Assembly: GCF_003319185.1 (NCBI RefSeq) | Contig: NZ_QOHJ01000005.1 | Span: 124,001-188,000 of the forward strand | Direction of reading: 5' to 3' | From: Blastococcus sp. TF02A-30 | GTDB taxonomy: Bacteria; Actinomycetota; Actinomycetes; Mycobacteriales; Geodermatophilaceae | Length of the DNA stretch: 64,000 bases | Shown here: one piece after another, positions 63,607 through 64,000 of the stretch | How the letters are laid out: the number at the start of each line of letters is the position of its first letter | Numbering within the stretch: the first letter of the stretch is position 1 | The notes under the pieces: generated by a model | Databases searched by the model: none | Told to the model about the DNA's origin: nothing | Seen by the model: the letters and a program-made list of their open reading frames with translations, nothing else | Position numbers and translations under genes: made by a program

Positions 63607-64000
63607 TCAGACCGAGGCGGGCCGGCGCAGGTCGGCGTCCACGCCGTCCTGCTCCTCCACCGTCGCCAGCGGCTCGACCGGCGAGGTCGAGTTGTACCGC
63701 TCGACGTCGAGGATGCCCTCGCGCTTGGCCACGATGGTCGGCACCAGCGCCTGGCCGGCGACGTTCACCGCGGTGCGGCCCATGTCGAGGATGGGGTCGA
63801 TCGCCAGCAGCAGGCCGACGCCGGCCAGCGGCAGGCCCAGGGTCGACAGCGTCAGGGTCAGCATGACGACGGCGCCGGTGACGCCGGCGGTGGCCGCCGA
63901 GCCGATGACCGAGACCAGCGCGATGAGCAGGTAGTCGGTGATCGACAGGTCCACGCCGAAGAACTGGGCGACGAAGATCGCGGCCAGCGCCGGGTAGATC
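63607..64000 (-). CDS. Dicarboxylate/amino-acid:cation symporter, C-terminal part (partial)
   Basis: About 130 C-terminal residues; the frame continues past the right edge. SVIGSAATAGVTGAVVMLTLTLSTLGLP and LLLAIDPILDMGRTAVNVAGQ are the late helices of the DAACS family (DctA/GltP type), containing the MxxTxxNxxG-like DMGRTAVNVAG substrate/cation motif. A short charged tail follows. Substrate (C4-dicarboxylate or glutamate) cannot be decided from this part. Confidence 0.9.
   Translation of the reverse strand, partial: IYPALAAIFVAQFFGVDLSITDYLLIALVSVIGSAATAGVTGAVVMLTLTLSTLGLPLAGVGLLLAIDPILDMGRTAVNVAGQALVPTIVAKREGILDVERYNSTSPVEPLATVEEQDGVDADLRRPASV

Overview
The window is about 73% GC with very dense coding, frequent 4-base start/stop overlaps and many GTG starts. 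It carries actinobacterial marker genes: nucS, the GlgE glycogen/alpha-glucan set, a DUF222-HNH (13E12-type) gene and an ACT-domain gene next to gatC. Gene content and style fit a high-GC actinobacterium, possibly Geodermatophilaceae (inference; no rRNA or tRNA gene was seen). From family knowledge, the order resembles two separate mycobacterial neighbourhoods joined together: gatB-gatA-gatC-ACT-ligA-MetE-like-mnmA-iscS-etfA-etfB...enoyl-CoA hydratase-ABC ATPase (compare M. tuberculosis Rv3009c-Rv3041c), then glgP-glgE...glgB-thioredoxin...thiolase-mce...nucS (compare Rv1321-Rv1328).

Layout. 1-2709: the tail of a probable MmyB-type regulator, a PH-domain membrane protein, a 2-hydroxyacid dehydrogenase and a sorbosone-dehydrogenase-like lipoprotein. 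2706-6242: gatC-gatA-(small membrane protein)-gatB operon. 6421-9065: ACT protein and a DUF222-HNH nuclease whose promoter carries an SOS-box-like site. 9076-15898: MFS-iscS-mnmA-MetE-like-ligA operon. 15998-17776: etfBA. 17914-23021: an ABC importer (binding protein, two permeases, ATPase) coupled to a Cds1-like PLP enzyme. 23167-26975: enoyl-CoA hydratase, ABC ATPase, glgX. 26976-30874: a decayed mobile island with a heavily broken large serine recombinase, two small intact genes, a GAF-like membrane protein and locally lower GC. 30875-42843: FHA protein and the complete alpha-glucan/trehalose set glgP, glgE, treS, mak, glgB. 42873-49803: zinc peptidase, YbbN-like thioredoxin, VOC protein, isobutyryl-CoA-mutase-like large subunit with a MarR regulator, DUF559-type protein, NlpC/P60 hydrolase. 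49824-64000: FAD oxidoreductase, HTTM pair, meaB-thiolase-mce-ccrA acyl-CoA module, DivIVA-like coiled coil, DUF4397-sortase fusion, double 3-hydroxyacyl-CoA dehydrogenase, nucS, a lipoprotein and the end of a dicarboxylate symporter.

How the genes work together. glgX, glgP, glgE, treS, mak and glgB together make, branch and recycle alpha-glucan through maltose-1-phosphate. ccrA, mce, meaB, the B12 mutase, thiolase, 3-hydroxyacyl-CoA dehydrogenase, enoyl-CoA hydratase and EtfAB form a C4/branched acyl-CoA (ethylmalonyl-CoA-like) capacity. NucS, LigA and the HNH protein deal with DNA.

Most notable: a histone-H1-like, repeat-bearing N-terminal tail on GlgB; a palindrome over the -10 of the mutase gene beside its MarR gene; an SOS-like box over the -10 of the HNH gene; a cohort of leaderless-looking promoters; two probable CTG starts inside CTGA overlaps; and the decayed island that still keeps intact small genes with strong hairpin terminators.
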